Assembly (NCBI GenBank): GCA_036172665.1
Contig: CM069878.1
Coordinates: 23,487,501 to 23,551,500, forward strand
DNA length: 64,000 nucleotides
Source: Prosopocoilus inquinatus
Taxonomy: Eukaryota > Arthropoda > Insecta > Coleoptera > Lucanidae
Reading direction: 5' to 3'
A program made the translations under genes and the position numbers. Every line of letters starts with the position of its first letter. Within the stretch, counting starts at the first letter, position 1. This document shows, in pieces, positions 32,730 to 44,166 of the stretch. Under the pieces are notes generated by a model that had not been told where the DNA came from, searched no databases, and saw nothing but the letters and a program-made list of their open reading frames with translations.

Positions 32730-34067
32730 AAGTTTCAGGTTAAAAATTATGAGTTATTGAAAATGTTTCACATTTGTTGCAGAATATGAGATATTTTTGT
32801 AATAGGTTATAAAATAAATTAAAACTTGAAAATTTATTGTCAACATGTGTGGGTTGCTATATGTATAATAAAACATAGCAATGAAAATGTGTATTATTTT
32901 AGAATAGGAGTGCAATTAAAGAATTAAAGCAAATGTCGAAAAGAGAGAGCACTTTTCTAACTGGTTGTAAAAGAGAACTTATTTCCCAATCAATCAATTG
33001 AGATTAAGGTTTGAATTTGATTTTTAAGAAGGTATTCGCAAATCAATATTATATTTATTCTTCGAATACATAATTTATTTTTTTAAATCGTTTACCTGAC
33101 AGATTTGAAGACAGATCCATGTGTTCATATTTTTCTAAAAATAGAACAATTAATGATTGATGTGGTTTTAGTGTACTTTTCTAAACAATAGCAGAAAACC
33201 TTACTTTCCAAACATTAACGGTGGGTTTTACAAGAAAATTGTTAATCAGCGATTAATTTAATTCTCTGATTAAGAAATGTTATTGGACGAAGTTAACAAT
33301 AGATTTGAAACAACCAATTATATTGTTTCACACAACCAATCACAGGCTTTAATCACGCTGTTAAATTAGATAATTTTTGTGAAACTGGGATGTAAGAGTC
33401 GTACTTTATTCCTGAATTTTTTTAAACTCATTAGTAATAACTGGTGAAGAATTTGCTTTCCACAACGTCGAAGCTTTTTTGATAAAAAATTTATGCTGGT
33501 ATTCAAGGACTTCCACTGTATGTTTATGACACGTGGCACTTATTCAAGTGATAGGAAATAAAATTACTCAAACATACTCAAGAAAATTAACTAGAAGCTG
33601 ACTAAATGACAATAAATTGATTAATTTTATGATAATAATTTCGTAATTTTTACTTATTTACAGTATTCTTGTACTCGCATGCACACACGAAAATACCGTC
33701 AGAAACGTAAAACTAGAAAAATAGCTTGTTTACCTCATAGGTGGAGAATGAGGAACATTCTTTACTTAATTCTGCGTATTAAAATATATTTTATTTATCA
33801 ATTTTACTTGTTTAGATAAAAACTAATATTTACAATCCATTTGGCTAGACAAGGACAATGTTTTCTTCAAGCAAAACGTTGCCATCTCAATCAGAAGTTC
33901 GCATGAAAACGTGATAAGGATAAGCAATTATGCTAATATTTCAAATTAATTAAATGAAATTCATGAAGGTAACATGCAGTTTCATAATCGCCTTAAATTC
34001 ATGAAGTTTAAAACTTGGTGCAACTCTGATAAGCAACCGAAGAAATAATATGTAATAGTAAAAGAAT
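32730..34067. other. No gene; possible decayed MITE at 33220-33385
   Basis: AT-rich. At 33220-33385 the ends GGGTTTTACAAGAAAATT and GTGAAACTGGG are loosely inverted and resemble the GCCCAGTTTTACA MITE family at 54353. Nothing else was recognised. Confidence 0.4.
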
Positions 34068-34453
34068 TATTGCTTTATAACATTTAATATTACTACATTT
34101 TTTTTTCATTTTTAAATTAGAACTTAATTTTAAAATTATTGACTCCTTGGCCTAAGATTGGAATGCTACTTTCTTTATAAAAATAGTTTCTTTTCAATAT
34201 CCTTTTTTTGTTTGAAGGAAAATATCCAAAAACAAGGCAAAAAAGTATTCGATGAATTCTCTTCTTGCTTCTTGAGTACAGCATATAAACCTAAAGGTTA
34301 GCAACATTCACTTCAAAATCAACTACACAAATGCCTCGTAAATTAAAAATTGTTGGCATTTCGGTGCATGACGAGCATTTTTTTACAGTATCGTAATCTT
34401 CAGCAACAATAACAACAAGAAATTCCAAACACATTATTAACAAAAAAAAAACA

Positions 34454-34459
34454 TTTATT
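34454..34459 (-). terminator. Poly(A) signal AATAAA, cuticle gene 1
   Basis: AATAAA on the minus strand about 57 bases past the stop codon. The same signal lies at the same place in the second copy (40202-40207). Confidence 0.6.
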
Positions 34460-34515
34460 GCTTATAAAAACTAGATTTCACATTTTTTCGTACAACACAT
34501 TCAAGTTCCGCTATT

Positions 34516-35085
34516 TTAGAGTTTGGGCGTCTGGTATCTCGTTTGGTCTGGGGTATGGGTTCTAATATATTCCAAAGATCTAAGAATAGCATCTGGGATT
34601 GGCGGAGCGGTTGGAATAACATTTCCTTGTGGTTGGAATCCATTCTCATCGGCCACGTATACGATTTCTACCGGAATACCTTCAGGAGATGTGTAACTGT
34701 AAGAACCGGCTGCTTGGATTGCTTCTTGTTGGGGAAGCTGTTTAAGCGTGCCTTGTTCTTGTGCAGTGATTCCATTCTCTGTCTCATAACTTAAAAAAAG
34801 AAAGAATTGGCAAGCTTTATGGCTCTTTAAGTGAGTACTTACGCCCATCGGTAGCTTCCTTCAGGACTTAATTCTTGTTCTTGACGGAGAATTCGTATGG
34901 CCGGACCATTGATGTTGTTGTAAGGTGATGGTGGTGCTTGTATGTTCTTTAAGAGTGAAACATCTGCTCTGCTGAGAGCGAAAATGGAGACGAGAACAAG
35001 CTGATATTTTATAAGAAAAGAAGTTTAATTGTAGAAGAGAATATTATTACAATAAATTTTCGGGTTAACTCACCAGTTTGAACAT
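34516..35085 (-). CDS. RR-1 cuticular protein, copy 1 (three exons)
   Basis: A structural protein of the exoskeleton that binds chitin outside the cell. Exons on the minus strand are 35085-35074, 35000-34843 and 34789-34516, with GT-AG introns of 73 and 53 bp. The first exon holds only four codons, as is typical of insect cuticle genes. The product is 147 residues. A signal peptide ([16 protein letters not shown]) likely ends after Ala16. The chitin-binding Rebers-Riddiford region, RR-1 form, runs about residues 58-118 ([35 protein letters not shown]). The C terminus is short and lacks repeats. A TATA box lies 57-65 bases before the ATG. All splice sites, frame and stop are intact, so it is probably functional. 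Expression is likely epidermal and stage-specific, but no hormone site was identified. Confidence 0.93.
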
Positions 35086-35141
35086 ATTGTCTAACTTGGA
35101 CTGTTAGTCGTGACAATGTGAGGATAACAGAGGATCGCGTG

Positions 35142-35150
35142 TTATTTATA
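35142..35150 (-). promoter_or_regulatory. TATA box, cuticle gene 1
   Basis: TATAAATAA on the minus strand, 57-65 bases before the ATG, at the same position as in copy 2. Transcription would start about 30 bases downstream. Confidence 0.7.
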
Positions 35151-35239
35151 CTGTGTCTAAGCAGATTCTTTCCTGCTAGTAAAAAGTAAAGTTGCCCCCA
35201 CATATACCCGCGTCCCGCCCAAAATGGTTATTTAAGACC

Positions 35240-36165
35240 TGAAAAAATTATAACTATGTCATAAGAACCCATCCTTTCAAGACAAGGCCGCTTAGTGAGA
35301 CCAATTCCGGACCATCCTCGCAAATGCAAATCGAGGAATCATCCTGGCATTTAATTAAAAAAAAATCAGACGGTGTCGTCGAAGCAATGCCTCACGGCCA
35401 TAAATTGTTTCGTTTTTTATTCGATTAAAGCTACGTACTATTATCAACATGTCGAATTGAGTTAATACAATTTCTTCTAAAATAAATAAATCGATTTGTC
35501 GTTTACGTATTAATATTAAAATTTTCTGGTGATTCACGTAAAATTAGAATATCATTTAAATATTAAATGCTTATTTTATTCAAAATAGAAATCTAATAAT
35601 TCAAAATAACATTGAAAATAACAAAGGAAACTTGCAAAAAGTGCCAGTTTTTAAAACGTATTTTCTGATTTTTTTCTTTCAATTTACTGTTGATATAGTA
35701 ACATTTGTGCTTCAGGACTTACTCAAAGCACCGCTTTTCAACAGTTACAGCTCATCACCCTAAATGATCAATAGAGATTTTTACTTAAATATTTTTTCCT
35801 ACACAAATTTCTACCGCTTTCTACGTTACGCAATCGGGATTTGTTTCCATAAAATCGACTCAAATGTAATTTATTTTTACATAACACGATTTCTAAATAA
35901 TTTGAACGGAAGGAAATTTGTTGATATGCATCTAATCCACAACAAAAAAATATTTCATGTTCGCAAAATATTCAGCTACAGTAACTTTACTCGCAGCTAC
36001 TGCGGTATCTAAGTAAAGCTTATGGTTGAAAAGTAAAACAGAAATCTGATTTTACAACGTCATTTTAATAAGTGAATTAATATAGTTTATTATAATAATG
36101 AATGCATTCAAAAAGCCTAGCTTAGTAGCTTTATTTTTTTTATACACCAAGGAGTTTCTTGGCCG
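35240..36165. other. No recognised gene
   Basis: AT-rich. The open frame of 82 codons at 35764-36012 has no motif. Confidence 0.5.
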
Positions 36166-36376
36166 TTGGAAATTAAACTATTTTCAGAAATATCACTTAT
36201 AATGATGTCTTTTATAAACAGATTTATGGTGTTCCAATGGGCTCTCCCCTTAGTTCTATTTAATAACGTCATACCTCAATTACCTTTTTAATTTGAAGTT
36301 TGTTCTTGTCCGATGAAAATAGTAAGTACAAAGTTTTTTTTAAATCTCAAACCGGACAGAAAAATGAAGGGAAACA

Positions 36377-36418
36377 CACTCAACGTTTCGCTATAGATTT
36401 ATAGCTTCGTCAGGAGTG
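36377..36418 (-). ncRNA. Hammerhead ribozyme (class C, inner PLE, left)
   Basis: On the minus strand: stem I CACTC (36418-36414) with GAGTG (36381-36377). The core CTGACGA is at 36413-36407. Stem II is GCTATA/TATAGC with loop AATC, and GAAA is at 36389-36386. Stem III is a C-G pair only, then TT before the cleavage point. The core is intact. Confidence 0.8.
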
Positions 36419-36542
36419 AAAAAAGTAAATAAACAAGTTGTCAAGAGAAACAAGTCGTCAAGAGAAACGAAAAGGTAACATGATTTTTAAACTAAACTAC
36501 GAGTTGTTCGGAATAAAAGTAACGAGAACTAATTAAAGCTAC

Positions 36543-36582
36543 TTTTTTTTTTTTTTTTTTTTTTTTTTTATATATATATATA
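36543..36582. repeat. Poly(T) run followed by (TA)n
   Basis: About 27 T, then alternating TA, at the junction of the left terminal repeat and the coding part. Matches an A-run on the minus strand. Confidence 0.9.
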
Positions 36583-36600
36583 ATTAATTAATTGACAGAT

Positions 36601-37240
36601 CTATATCTTGTTTAAAGAGTCCAGAAAACTACAAAATATGTCATTTAAATTTTCAAAGTCCGTACGTTTATTAATAGAATTTCCAGACATTTTAATTTTA
36701 CACATTTCTATGAAACGTCTTTTAAAAATATTAGATTCACTGTACAAAATGTCAGTATTATCAAAATCAAAATTATGATTATTTACTAATGAATGCTCTA
36801 CAAGCATTGAATGATTTTGATTATTTTTTTGAATATGATATTTATGTTGGTCTAAACGTTTTTTTAAATTTTGGCTCGTTTCACCTATATAAACAGAATT
36901 ACAATTTGAACATTTGATTTCATCAACCACGTTAGGTTGTTTTAATTTCGGTATTTTGGTTTTTAAATTCGAAAAAATTAAATTTAAATTATTCACAGAT
37001 TTACTGGCTAAAATTAAATTATGTTTTTTGAAAATGTGTTTAAATGTATTGTGTAATGGTTCAATATAAGGCAAAGATATGTATTTATGATTCGAAGTTT
37101 GTCTAATGTTTTTAGAGACATTTGAATTTTGTAAGTATTTAATACGATTTTTAATTACTGATTCAATAAGATTTATTGGATAAGAATTTTGAATAAGAGT
37201 TTTCTTTATTAAATTTAAGTTATCATAAATGAAAACTTTA
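36601..37240 (-). CDS. PLE polyprotein, C-terminal part with GIY-YIG endonuclease
   Basis: An open stretch on the minus strand, with an internal ATG at 37074. Codons before it are also open back to about 37240, so no true start is present. It begins with the end of the reverse transcriptase thumb and connector (NTFKHIFKKHNLILA). Then comes the GIY-YIG nuclease: KCSNCNSVYIGETSQN, LKKRLDQHKYHI, HSLVNNHNFDF and a conserved Glu near RRFIEMCKIK. The nuclease nicks DNA to prime insertion. The element lacks its reverse transcriptase core, so it cannot move by itself. The frame has no stops, consistent with recent insertion. Confidence 0.8.
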
Positions 37241-37377
37241 TCAAAAAAAAAAGTAGCTTTAATTAGTTCTCGTTACTTTTATTCCGAACAACTCGTAGTT
37301 TAGTTTAAAAATCATGTTACCTTTTCGTTTCTCTTGACGACTTGTTTCTCTTGACAACTTGTTTATTTACTTTTTTT

Positions 37378-37419
37378 CACTCCTGACGAAGCTATAAATC
37401 TATAGCGAAACGTTGAGTG
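37378..37419 (+). ncRNA. Hammerhead ribozyme (class C, inner PLE, right)
   Basis: Inverted twin of the one at 36377-36418: CACTC (37378-37382), CTGACGA (37383-37389), GCTATA/TATAGC stem II, GAAA (37407-37410), CGTT, then GAGTG (37415-37419). The core is intact. Confidence 0.8.
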
Positions 37420-38479
37420 TGTTTCCCTTCATTTTTCTGTCCGGTTTGAGATTTTAAAAAAACTTTGTACTTACTTTTTAATTTGGTTTTATGAAAAAAT
37501 ATATACATAGATGACATTATTTGTTCTTTACCAAGTAATATGATTATTACTGCATTAGATGTTTGAATAACTTTCATCCAAAAATTCAATTCACCTTAGA
37601 AAAATAAACTAATAATTCAGTTCCATTTCTTGATATTAAATTAATAACATTAGAAAAAAATACAATCATATTAGATTGGTATCAAAAACCGACACATTCA
37701 GGCAGATTCATTAATTTTCATTCATGTAATCATTTAAATAAAAAAATTAAATGTTTCAATTTTAATTTCTTTCAAGAATAGAATAAAAACTTGATGTCAT
37801 CCTACTTTTTTAGAAAAGAATTTAATTAAATTAAAACATTTTAATTTATAAAAAGAAATTCACAAATAATTGGTTATACAAACATGATTATTAAAGAATT
37901 AAAAAATATTAATGCTAAAATTACGAAATATAATTTAAAAACCATTAATAATCTTTTTAGTAAAACCAAGGAAAAATTCCTCTTTCTTATCAATACGGTA
38001 TTGTTTATTGTATCTCTTGTACTGAATGTGAAAATTCGAATTGGCTTAAATCAGGACTATCACAACATTAAATCTAATTGTAGATTGATAATTAAGAAAG
38101 ATAAAAATTCTAGTGCTGTAGCATTTTATAGAATTTTGTAACATTTTGAAGATCATTTATTAAATTTCACTAGGACAAAATTTTAGAAAAAGAAACCAAG
38201 ATTCATCTTAGATTCATTTCATATTAAAAAAAAAACATGAATTTTCGGTCAGATATTCAAAATCTTAATTTGGCTTATGAATATTTAATAAAATTTGATT
38301 TTCAATCGTAATTACAGAATCCAAGGGTAATGATATTTCTAAACAATTTTCTAAATTTTTGACTATCCCTGAAAATTCGTTTTTTCGACAAACACTTTGG
38401 CATCTTGAACATTATAATTTGGAACGTAATTTAAACTAAAAATATGTAAGTTATTTTACTTGAATGTAATTCAATCATT

Positions 38480-38528
38480 TTTTGTTCTGACGAAGGCAAT
38501 AAAGGTTGCCGAAAGCTCAGCACAAAAA
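38480..38528 (+). ncRNA. Hammerhead ribozyme (class D, outer PLE end)
   Basis: The core CTGACGA is at 38487-38493. Stem II is GGCAA (38495-38499) with TTGCC (38506-38510), and GAAA is at 38511-38514. Stem III is GC, and the cleavage triplet ends in TC at 38517-38518. Stem I is TTTTTGT..T with A..ACAAAAA across a 2-base bulge. It lies just past the outer PLE's coding relic, as expected. Confidence 0.7.
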
Positions 38529-38876
38529 TAAAAAAAGTCTTTTATTGACCTCTATCCCGATATTTTTGAGAATTGTATATATTTTTGCCGATTTGTTGCT
38601 CATCTATACAGTAAAATGACTAATTAAATAATGAGATTTGATAGAATAAAATAATCGTTGCTAAGGCTGTTTGCCCAGTCATAAATACGTTTTTTCCCGT
38701 TTAATAGGCTTATTTTTCATTAAAATCTTTCCAAATTTTCACGAAAAATTAAAAAAAATGTTTTAGACGGACAAATGTCAGCTTTTTAAGAAGTGTCAAA
38801 AGGGCATTGAAAATATTAAAACTGCATTCAAACTATGAAAAAGCTAGTAAAGGGAACTTGTGTTTGTCTTAGGGGT

Positions 38877-39217
38877 GACGACGGGTATACGTTTATTTAA
38901 ATGGAACCGGTTCTTCTTTTTGAATACCCGTTACCCGATAATTACCCGTTACCCGATATTCGGAGAGTGTCCAACAACTAAGTAGCCTTCATTACATTTT
39001 GCCTGATGTGACCTTCTTTAACATTTTGCTCGAATGAGCATCAATTGCTTCAGATAATTCTGTATTGGTTTTTCAAATTGTTAGTCGATACTTATTGGAA
39101 ATCCGAGTAGTTAGCGAGTATCGGGTATTTATCGGGTGCCCGGGTACTTATCGGGTAACGGGTACTTATCGGATAACAGGTATCCCGGGTATCAATAACG
39201 GGTATCGGTATCCCTAG
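38877..39217. repeat. Possible MITE with GGGTAT/ACCCGATA motifs
   Basis: The left part has ACCCGTTACCCGATAATTAC. The right part has GGGTATTTATCGGGT and ends GGGTATCGGTATCCCTA. The two halves are complementary in style and imperfect in detail. Similar sequence is at 42215-42300 and 43155-43245. The superfamily is uncertain, perhaps hAT. Confidence 0.4.
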
Positions 39218-39817
39218 TTTGTCTAAAGTCGTTTTTCCTCCACATAAACGATTGATAAGTCCAGATATAAAATTAAGTTAAAACGTTTATTGGGTGGGTG
39301 GTATTGTACATCCTACGAACTAAGGTTTGTAAAACTGATATTGCATCTAGTTGTCTCGTTCCCATTTAAATGTGTAGTTTGATCCTTACTCCCCCGCTAA
39401 AGTAACTCGTAACGTCACATGAAACTTCTATGCGTGACAGTAAAATAAACGGAGTGAGTTTTTTTTATCTGTTTCCTAAAGCTTAATCAAATTCACTAAA
39501 ATGGAATCAATTCTGTGATGTTATAATCATATATCATATAATGCAAAAACCTAATTAATATTCCTAATGGCATTTATCACGTGACGTGTCGTAACGAGTT
39601 GCGTACCGAAACCCTCCCCTCTGGATCGAGGTAAGCTTCTAATACACAGACCAACTGTACCAACCTTGCTATGAGCTTTGAAATTTTAAATGGCATGGTG
39701 GCTTGAGTGGCATATCATTTTAAAATCATTTTAATTCTACATCAAATGACATTATCAAACTTCAGTGGTTTCTATAAAAAAATAAATGCTTTTAAACACG
39801 TGATCAAATTGAATTAT
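39218..39817. other. No recognised gene
   Basis: No motif seen. The 65-codon frame at 39707 runs into the duplicated block and is not a gene. Confidence 0.5.
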
Positions 39818-40201
39818 TATTGTTTTATAACATTTAATATTACTATATTTTTTTTTATTTTTAAATTAGAACTTAAATTTAAAATTAATGACTCATTGAC
39901 CTAAGATTGGAATGCTACTTTCTTTATAAAAATAGTTTCTCTTCGATATCATTTTTTGGTTTGAAGGAAAATATCCAAAAACAAGGAAAAAAAGTATTCA
40001 ATGAATTATTTTCTTGCTTCTTGAGTACAGCATATAAACCTAAAGGTTAGCAACATTCACTTCAAAATCAACTACACAAATGCCTCGTAAATTAAAAATT
40101 GTTGGCACTTCGGTGCATGACGAGCATTTTTTTACAGTATCGTAATCTTCAGCAACAATAACAATAAGAAATTCCAAACACATTATTAATAAACAAAAAC
40201 A

Positions 40202-40207
40202 TTTATT
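40202..40207 (-). terminator. Poly(A) signal AATAAA, cuticle gene 2
   Basis: Minus-strand AATAAA 57 bases past the stop codon, in the same place as in copy 1. Confidence 0.6.
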
Positions 40208-40263
40208 GCTTATAAAAACTAGATTTCACATTTTTTCGTACAGCACATTCAAGTTTCGCTATT

Positions 40264-40834
40264 TTAGAGTTTGGGCGTCTGGTATCTCGTCTGATCTGGG
40301 CTGTGTGTTCTAATGTATTCCAAAGATCTAAGAATAACATCTGGGATTGGCGGAGCGGTTGGAATAACATTTCCTTGTGGTTGGAATCCATTCTCATCGG
40401 CCAGGTATACGATTTCTACCGGAATACCTTCAGGAGATGTGTAACTGTAAGAACCGGCTGCTTGGATTGCTTCTTGTTGGGGAAGCTGTTTAAGCGTGCC
40501 TTGTTCTTGTGCAGTGATTCCATTCTCTGTCTCATAACTTAAAAAAAAGAAACAATTGGTAAGCTTTAAGGCTCTTTGAGTGAGTACTTACGCCCATCGG
40601 TAGCTTCCTTCAGGACTTAATTCTTGTTCTTGACGGAGAATTCGTATGGCCGGACCATTGATGTTGTTGTAAGGTGATGGTGGTGCTTGTATGTTCTTTA
40701 AGAGTGAAACATCTGCTCTGCTGAGAGCGAAAATGGAGACGAGAACAAGCTGATATTTTATAAGAAAAGAAGTTTAATTGTAGAAGAGAATATTATTACA
40801 ATATATTTTCGGGTTAACTCACCAGTTTGAACAT
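40264..40834 (-). CDS. RR-1 cuticular protein, copy 2 (three exons)
   Basis: Second copy of the gene at 34516-35085, with the same role in chitin-binding cuticle. Exons on the minus strand are 40834-40823, 40749-40592 and 40537-40264, with introns of 73 and 54 bp. The product is 147 residues with the same signal peptide and RR-1 region. Differences seen include VYLAD for VYVAD in the RR region, PDVIL for PDAIL, and HSPDQ for HTPDQ near the C terminus. All splice sites and the stop are intact, so both copies look functional. The TATA box at 40891-40899 is kept. Confidence 0.93.
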
Positions 40835-40890
40835 ATTGTCTAACTTGGACTGTTAGTCGTGACAATGTGAGGATAACAGAGGATCGCATG

Positions 40891-40899
40891 TTATTTATA
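40891..40899 (-). promoter_or_regulatory. TATA box, cuticle gene 2
   Basis: TATAAATAA on the minus strand, 57-65 bases before the ATG, matching copy 1. Confidence 0.7.
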
Positions 40900-40988
40900 C
40901 TGTGTCTAAGCAGATTCTTTCCTGCAAGTAAAAAGTGAAGTTGCCCCCACATATACCCGCGTCCCGCCCAAAATAGTTATTTAAGACC

Positions 40989-41540
40989 GCTCCGTGAAGT
41001 TGGCCCCCACAATATTAGTTTATTAACTTACAATTTCGTAGCAATTAGTAATAAATTAGTAATTACTTATGACCGATAGGTAATAATTTGTAAGATCATT
41101 GTTCCGGAGAAAAACACAGTTGACTATTTTGGTGCTAACTTCTCGGGAGCCCCCAACTATTTTAATTATTATATTTTTTCGTTACGAATAATTAGTAAAG
41201 TAATTGTAAGTTTTTGTAATCCCGAGAGAGTAATTTGTAAGTGATCCTTTTACGCTATTTTCATTAATTAATTTTCTGGGTGCTAACTTCTCGAGAGCAC
41301 CTTTAACTTTAAATATTTATTCTGCTTAATATTTAGTAAACCTTTAGTAAGCACTTGTAAGTGAAAAATTATAATTTGTAACTGAAACAATTAAGTTAAA
41401 AATGTAAAAATGATAACAAAACAAGTACGTATTAGAAGTTATGGTCCGTGGTTTTGGTTGACATTTACGTTACTTGATGAGGTTTGGAGAAAAACATATT
41501 CTTTATCTTTTCAACCACATACCACCTATGAAATAGCAAT
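40989..41540. other. Degenerate tandem repeats, no gene
   Basis: The phrase GGTGCTAACTTCTCG.GAGC occurs at about 41131 and 41279, each amid TTAGTAA/TTTGTAAG-rich sequence. This suggests two or three decayed units of roughly 150 bp. An 83-codon frame at 41410 has no motif. Confidence 0.45.
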
Positions 41541-41544
41541 AGTG

Positions 41545-41670
41545 TGTTTCATTCTTTCGGCTGATAGCGAAACGTGGAGTGTTTTTCCGATCATATTTCT
41601 GTCCGGTTCAAAATTAAAAAAAAAAAACATTTGCTTAAAATTTTCATCGGACAAGAATTAACTTCATTCA
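41545..41670 (+). repeat. PLE terminal-repeat fragment (class C)
   Basis: Contains AGCGAAACG.GGAGTG, then CTGTCCGGTTCAAAATT, then TTTTCATCGGACAAGAATTA. The CTGACGA half of the hammerhead is missing, so the ribozyme is dead. Confidence 0.65.
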
Positions 41671-41679
41671 TATGAAATA

Positions 41680-44165
41680 TGAATGATATAATAATAATAA
41701 TAATGATTGTTAATGAAAGAGTTTATTTCAAAAAAAAGAAAAAGAAATACAATCGAAACAATCGAGACAATCGATCATTGAAGGAATACATACATATAAC
41801 ACAAAGTAAATTGAATTTAGCGCCACTAAGCTTAAAGCTTGTCAGTGGCAATTTAGTTAACCAGATGACATAAGAAAATGATTAAGGATTAAAGTTTAAG
41901 ATTATGAGAGTTACAAACACCACAACATCACCCATCCCGGTAGTTTTCCAAAGGTACAGAACGTTCACCTCAGACAGCGCAACAATAGCTCCCAATAGCT
42001 GTGCAGACGGTAGGTAGCACTATCCCGACACACCCGAACTAACCACTGCTTTATCTTTCTTTTTAGGGCACAGAAACTATTAATATTCTGCAGCGACCGT
42101 TGAGGGAGATTAGTTTTCTAGGCAACGTCACCTCATCCAGTCTGGAGCCATACTTGTTTGACGAATAATAATAATAATAATAATTATAATAAACTCGCGT
42201 ACTTCCCCGTGTTGCCATTTATTTAAATGGAACTGGTTTCCCTTTATGAAAATCCTTACCCGATAACTACCGGATACCCGATATTCAGAAAACACCCATG
42301 GGATAACTTATTATGTAGCACATTGGCTTCACTTTGTCAATTCTAGTGCAATGTTAGGTCAAAAGCAGTCGTAGGATGTCGCTGTTTAAACGAAATCTTA
42401 CGTGAAAAAGGCCTTGGCTAGAAAGCTGAAATATCTTTCAAATTTTCTTGTGCGTACATCAGTTTAGAACTCAAAAAATAAATTTTATTCTATAGTGAGT
42501 TCCTTTCATTTGTGATAAAAGGCGTTTCTGTCTGAGATTTGTACAAATCTTTTAATAACAAGAATTTTCATAAGACAATATTTTGAGCAACACGACCTCG
42601 GGTGACGTTACTTAATTTCATTTGATTAAAGATTTATTAAACGTTATAAATAGCTTAAACATAAAGTACTGCTACTATCATTAAGCTTCTTGTCAAATTT
42701 TTTCGATGCACTTTGAGATATGCCAAAACTACAGTTTCCGGTTTTTCATCAATTGAAACACAGCCATCTTAATCTTTATTTATTAATTTCCGATAAAATT
42801 ATAAAGGACAATTTTAATTCAGAATTTTATTCTTTATCGATTGGTCAAATAATATACAGCGTGTTCCATTAAAAAAAACTCGCTTTTCCCTTTATTTCGT
42901 AAGCGCAATGTTCAATTTTTTTTAAACGCATCGTTGCAATCAGGCCCAAAAAGTACTACTAGCTTGCTAATTTAACCGTACCTGTAATTTTAATAATAAA
43001 AAAGTTAGCAATAGTGCAGAGCTATTTTTGAGCAGTCTGTGTACTATATAATTTTACTCTTTGTTACATTGACGTTTTTTCAATAAATATAAAAATTTTG
43101 TTACTTTTCCTTCTATTACCTCAATATACCACAAAAAACACGTAAGAATTTTCTAGGGATACCGATACCCATAATTTTGCTAACAGGGTATCCGTTACTG
43201 ATACCCGCATAGTTACCCATTACCCGATAAGTACTCGGGTACACCATAAGTACTATTGTTTGTATAGTTGCTATTTGATAATTGGTATTATAGTCTAAGA
43301 TACCACTGCAACTTTTCTACGCTCATCTGTTATTTTAACGAAACCCGATTTTAATGGAAGATTATATATAGAGTCATATTATGCGACAGGGTTGCCTTGC
43401 AAAATCCTGCCGCAAGTACCTTTAATTGGAAGAAGGTTTAACAACTTGACGTTTCTCTGAACCTTTGGAGCACAAGTGTGAGGTTTGCATGCAAGAGGTG
43501 CATTTTAAGTGCGGACGATTGTACGTATACGCATGTAACACACGTATATATGTAAATAAAGACTTTCAGAGAAATTCCTTTAATTACTCAATTATATCAG
43601 CTTCAAATTTTACTATACATATTTAGAGAGCTATGGATTAAAACGTCATGCACTGATTTTTATACAAGCCATAGGTTACTAAATATAATTTAAAATTTCA
43701 AACTAATTGAAATGAATAATAATAATCTCTAAAATTTACCAATAAGATAATTTTTGATCGGGCCTTCGCATCTTTTCTACCTTAATTATCGTTTAACGCA
43801 TTCCGATATCTCCTCATGTTCTAGGTACGTCCATACAAGAAACTTCCAGAAATCATAGTTTTCACGATTTTTTAGACGTTCAATCACATGAAGCATTTTT
43901 ACAAAAAAGGGATGAATTCAAATCAGATGCAAAAATAAACTGTTCAAAACACTTCTGGGCCAGTAACCTTTTGCAAAACAAACAGAATTCTGTATTATGC
44001 GAGTTCTTTTTTATTTTATAATTTGTACTAACTTATTTCCAAAAGCAACTGTTACTAACAAACTTTATAAAGAACATTAAAACGCATCACAACAGTTTTA
44101 AACTAATATTTCAACATGCCACAAAAATGAGACCTAAATCGCAAGATGAATTATGCAAAGCTACA
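41680..44165. other. No gene; scraps of repeats
   Basis: (AAT)n runs are at 41684-41705 and 42165-42192. A 50-bp scrap of the class B PLE repeat is at 42345-42390. ACCCGATA-type repeat pieces are at 42215-42300 and 43155-43245. A TACAGCGTGTTCCATT motif is at 42854. No coding motif was recognised. Confidence 0.5.
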
Positions 44166-44166
44166 T

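Larger units (their letters stand above)
34068..35239. repeat. Segmental duplication, copy 1 (cuticle gene 1)
   Basis: About 1170 bp that recurs, nearly identical and in the same orientation, at 39818-40988. It covers 3' flank, all three exons, both introns and promoter. The break on the right is after TTATTTAAGACC. The copies are about 5.75 kb apart, with PLE insertions between them. Confidence 0.9.
36296..37473 (-). mobile_element. Penelope-like element (inner) with inverted terminal repeats
   Basis: 1178 bp, 5'-truncated, flanked by the 12-bp duplication CTTTTTAATTTG. The two terminal repeats (about 36322-36550 and 37245-37473) are nearly identical and inverted to each other, a known PLE arrangement. 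Each carries a hammerhead. Between them lies the C-terminal part of the polyprotein on the minus strand. Near-identity of the repeats suggests a young insertion. Confidence 0.85.
36190..38160 (+). pseudogene. PLE reverse transcriptase and GIY-YIG relic (outer element)
   Basis: Before the insertion: YNDVFYKQIYGVPMGSPLSS (about 36198-36257), the PLE reverse transcriptase block that contains GSPLS. After it: YIDDII, the catalytic box (from about 37498), then WYQKPTHSGRFINFHSCNHL (from about 37677) and finally YCISCTECENSNW of the GIY-YIG domain (about 38005). Many frame changes and stops. PLE enzymes copy RNA at a cut made by the GIY-YIG nuclease. This copy is dead. Confidence 0.75.
36170..38560 (+). 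mobile_element. Degenerate Penelope-like element (outer), split by another PLE
   Basis: The plus strand holds a reverse transcriptase start before 36284, and the rest after 37485, separated by the inner PLE with a 12-bp duplication, CTTTTTAATTTG (36284-36295 and 37474-37485). The element ends in a hammerhead at 38480-38525. It is 5'-truncated and heavily mutated. Confidence 0.75.
39818..40988. repeat. Segmental duplication, copy 2 (cuticle gene 2)
   Basis: Near-identical to 34068-35239 through coding and non-coding parts alike. Introns are as conserved as exons. This points to recent duplication or gene conversion. Confidence 0.9.
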
